Below, piece by piece: positions 3,591 through 5,181 of a DNA stretch of 5,181 nt. Source of the stretch: Candidatus Paenalcaligenes intestinipullorum (lineage in GTDB: Bacteria > Pseudomonadota > Gammaproteobacteria > Burkholderiales > Burkholderiaceae_B); contig DWUQ01000035.1 of NCBI GenBank assembly GCA_019120675.1, positions 1 through 5,181 on the forward strand, in the 5' to 3' direction. The translations under genes were made by a program, and so were the position numbers. The notes below the pieces were generated by a model. That model was not told where the DNA came from. It saw only the letters and a list, made by a program, of their open reading frames with translations, and did no database searches. Each line of letters starts with the position of its first letter. Positions within the stretch are counted from its first letter, which is position 1.

Positions 3591-5181
3591 ATGGATTCCT
3601 TCGCTAAGGAAACTCTTCCAATTTCACTCGAAGAGGAAATGCGTCGCAGCTATCTGGATTACGCCATGAGCGTGATTGTGGGCCGAGCCCTGCCGGATGT
3701 GCGCGACGGATTAAAGCCGGTACACCGTCGAGTGCTCTTTGCGATGCACGAGCTGAATAACGACTGGAACCGTGCCTACAAGAAATCCGCCCGTATTGTG
3801 GGGGACGTCATCGGTAAGTACCACCCTCACGGGGATGTTGCCGTATACGACACAATCGTGCGTTTGGCGCAGGACTTCTCCATGCGTTATATGTTGGTGG
3901 ACGGCCAGGGTAACTTTGGTTCTATTGATGGCGACAGCGCGGCTGCCATGCGTTACACCGAAATCCGTTTAGCGAAGATTGCGCATGAGATTCTCGCCGA
4001 TATCGACCAAGAAACTGTCGATTTCATTCCAAACTACGATGGTAGCGAGCGTGAACCTGCCTTATTGCCTTCCCGTTTACCCAATTTGTTAGTGAACGGC
4101 AGCTCAGGTATTGCTGTCGGTATGGCCACCAATATTCCTCCGCACAATTTGCGCGAGGTGGTGAATGGTTGCTTGTATTGCTTGGCACATCCCGAGTGCA
4201 CCATTGATGAATTAATTGAATACATTCCTGCACCGGATTTCCCGACGGGCGGGATTATTTACGGCATGTCGGGTGTGCGCGAAGGCTACCGCACCGGTCG
4301 TGGTCGTGTGGTCATGCGCGCCAAGGCTCATTTCGAAGATATTGAGCGCAGCGGTGGCCGTCAATCTATTGTGGTGGATGCACTGCCTTACCAGGTCAAT
4401 AAAAAGTCTCTACAAGAGCGTATTGCCGAGCTGGTCAACGAAAAGAAAATCGAAGGCATTTCCGATATACGAGATGAGTCCGACAAGGACGGGATGCGTC
4501 TAGTCATTGAGCTTAAGCGCGGCGAAGTTCCCGAGGTTGTGCTCAATAACTTGTATAAAAACACACAGCTCCAAGAAACCTTCGGCATCAATATGGTGGC
4601 CTTGGTGGACGGGCAGCCCCGTCTGTTAAATCTCAAACAGCTGGTGGAATATTTCTTGGCGCACCGGCGCGAGGTGGTGACACGTCGTACCGTATTTCAG
4701 TTGCGCAAAGCACGTGAGCGTGGTCATGTGCTCGAAGGCTTGGCCGTCGCGCTGGCGAATATTGATGAATTTATCCGAATTATTCGTGCCGCACCAACCC
4801 CGCCCGAAGCGCGCGAAGCCTTGATGAGCAAGGATTGGGATGCGGAGTTGGTCCGCACGTTACTGGATAAAGCGGATGATGGCTTGGTGCCGGGTGGTCG
4901 TTTGGCCTACCGTCCCGATGATTTACACGAGCAGTATGGGTTGCAGGCCGATGGGTTGTATCGTCTTAGCCCCACGCAGGCCCAAGAAATCCTCAACATG
5001 CGCTTACAGCGCTTAACGGGGCTTGAGCAAGATAAAATAGTTGATGAATACCGCGATGTTATGGCGCGTATTGCCGATTTGTTGGATATTTTGGCGCGTC
5101 CTGAGCGCGTGACCAACATCATTGCCCAAGAGCTCACAGAGCTCAAAGATGAGTTTTCACAGTCCGACAAGGACGGTCGTC
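3591..5181 (+). CDS. gyrA: DNA gyrase subunit A, N-terminal 530 residues (cut by window end)
   Basis: GyrA cuts and rejoins DNA in the A2B2 gyrase that introduces negative supercoils using ATP. The visible part covers the breakage-reunion core: LPISLEEEMRRSYLDYAMSV (residues 9-28), the winged-helix domain with GKYHPHGD (75-82), the catalytic tyrosine Y122 in AAMRYTEIRL, the tower region with NGSSGIAVGMATNIPPHNL (169-187), and the start of the coiled coil (about 355-400) running to the C-gate, with QAQEILNMRLQRLTGLE (463-479). The C-terminal pinwheel domain lies beyond the window. The numbering runs parallel to E. coli here, so residue 83 is valine (codon GTT, 3837-3839) instead of the usual serine or threonine, while D87 is kept. 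The ATG at 3591 gives the N-terminus expected for the family, although only a weak AAAGA precedes it. The methionine at residue 17 has a better GAGGAA, but starting there would remove conserved residues. Confidence 0.98.
   Translation, partial: MDSFAKETLPISLEEEMRRSYLDYAMSVIVGRALPDVRDGLKPVHRRVLFAMHELNNDWNRAYKKSARIVGDVIGKYHPHGDVAVYDTIVRLAQDFSMRYMLVDGQGNFGSIDGDSAAAMRYTEIRLAKIAHEILADIDQETVDFIPNYDGSEREPALLPSRLPNLLVNGSSGIAVGMATNIPPHNLREVVNGCLYCLAHPECTIDELIEYIPAPDFPTGGIIYGMSGVREGYRTGRGRVVMRAKAHFEDIERSGGRQSIVVDALPYQVNKKSLQERIAELVNEKKIEGISDIRDESDKDGMRLVIELKRGEVPEVVLNNLYKNTQLQETFGINMVALVDGQPRLLNLKQLVEYFLAHRREVVTRRTVFQLRKARERGHVLEGLAVALANIDEFIRIIRAAPTPPEAREALMSKDWDAELVRTLLDKADDGLVPGGRLAYRPDDLHEQYGLQADGLYRLSPTQAQEILNMRLQRLTGLEQDKIVDEYRDVMARIADLLDILARPERVTNIIAQELTELKDEFSQSDKDGR

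Noticed and set aside
4024..4233. Minus-strand open frames within gyrA (also 4388-4636 and 4907-5170)
   Set aside because: They lie wholly within the highly conserved gyrA coding sequence and have no start signals or plausible composition.
1..5181. CRISPR arrays, insertion sequences, prophage or defence genes
   Set aside because: No regularly spaced repeats, transposase, integrase or target-site duplications were seen; the genes are core chromosomal ones.

Overview
The window looks like the chromosome of a betaproteobacterium of the family Alcaligenaceae (Bordetella, Paenalcaligenes, Oligella and relatives) with moderate G+C. Three things point there: the N-terminus of GyrA, a short barrel-less OmpA-type protein of the kind known from Bordetella, and the gene order gyrA <- -> ompA - ubiG - gph, which I recall from memory as the order in Bordetella. 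No database search was possible, so the genus is open.

Layout, left to right. Positions 1-24 are a perfect hairpin at the window edge, probably a terminator. Positions 25-375 hold no convincing protein gene but are dense in inverted repeats; a minus-strand non-coding RNA, long attenuator or 3' UTR is the best guess, and one very short ORF (298-360) lies there inside a hairpin. Next come four minus-strand genes: a two-or-three-helix membrane protein of unknown function (376-903), phosphoglycolate phosphatase gph (1083-1751), ubiquinone methyltransferase ubiG (1772-2491) and an OmpA-family outer-membrane/peptidoglycan protein (2572-3168). A strong terminator with a UUCG loop separates ompA from ubiG. 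The divergent region 3179-3590 carries promoter-like sequences, a conspicuous dyad with direct repeats (3282-3338) and a minus-strand small reading frame interrupted by one TAA. gyrA then runs rightward from 3591 and is cut by the window end after 530 codons.

How they work together: ubiG and gph are separated by 20 bp or less and are surely co-transcribed (respiratory quinone synthesis and 2-phosphoglycolate clean-up). OmpA is probably its own highly expressed unit ending at the terminator. GyrA is an independent, divergent housekeeping gene. The points most worth a second look are the valine at GyrA position 83 (a fluoroquinolone-resistance position), the interrupted small gene antisense to the gyrA leader, the promoter-like sequence that overlaps the ompA terminator, and the structured unexplained segment at the left end. 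I did not find a novel multi-gene system; most of the window is ordinary core genome.
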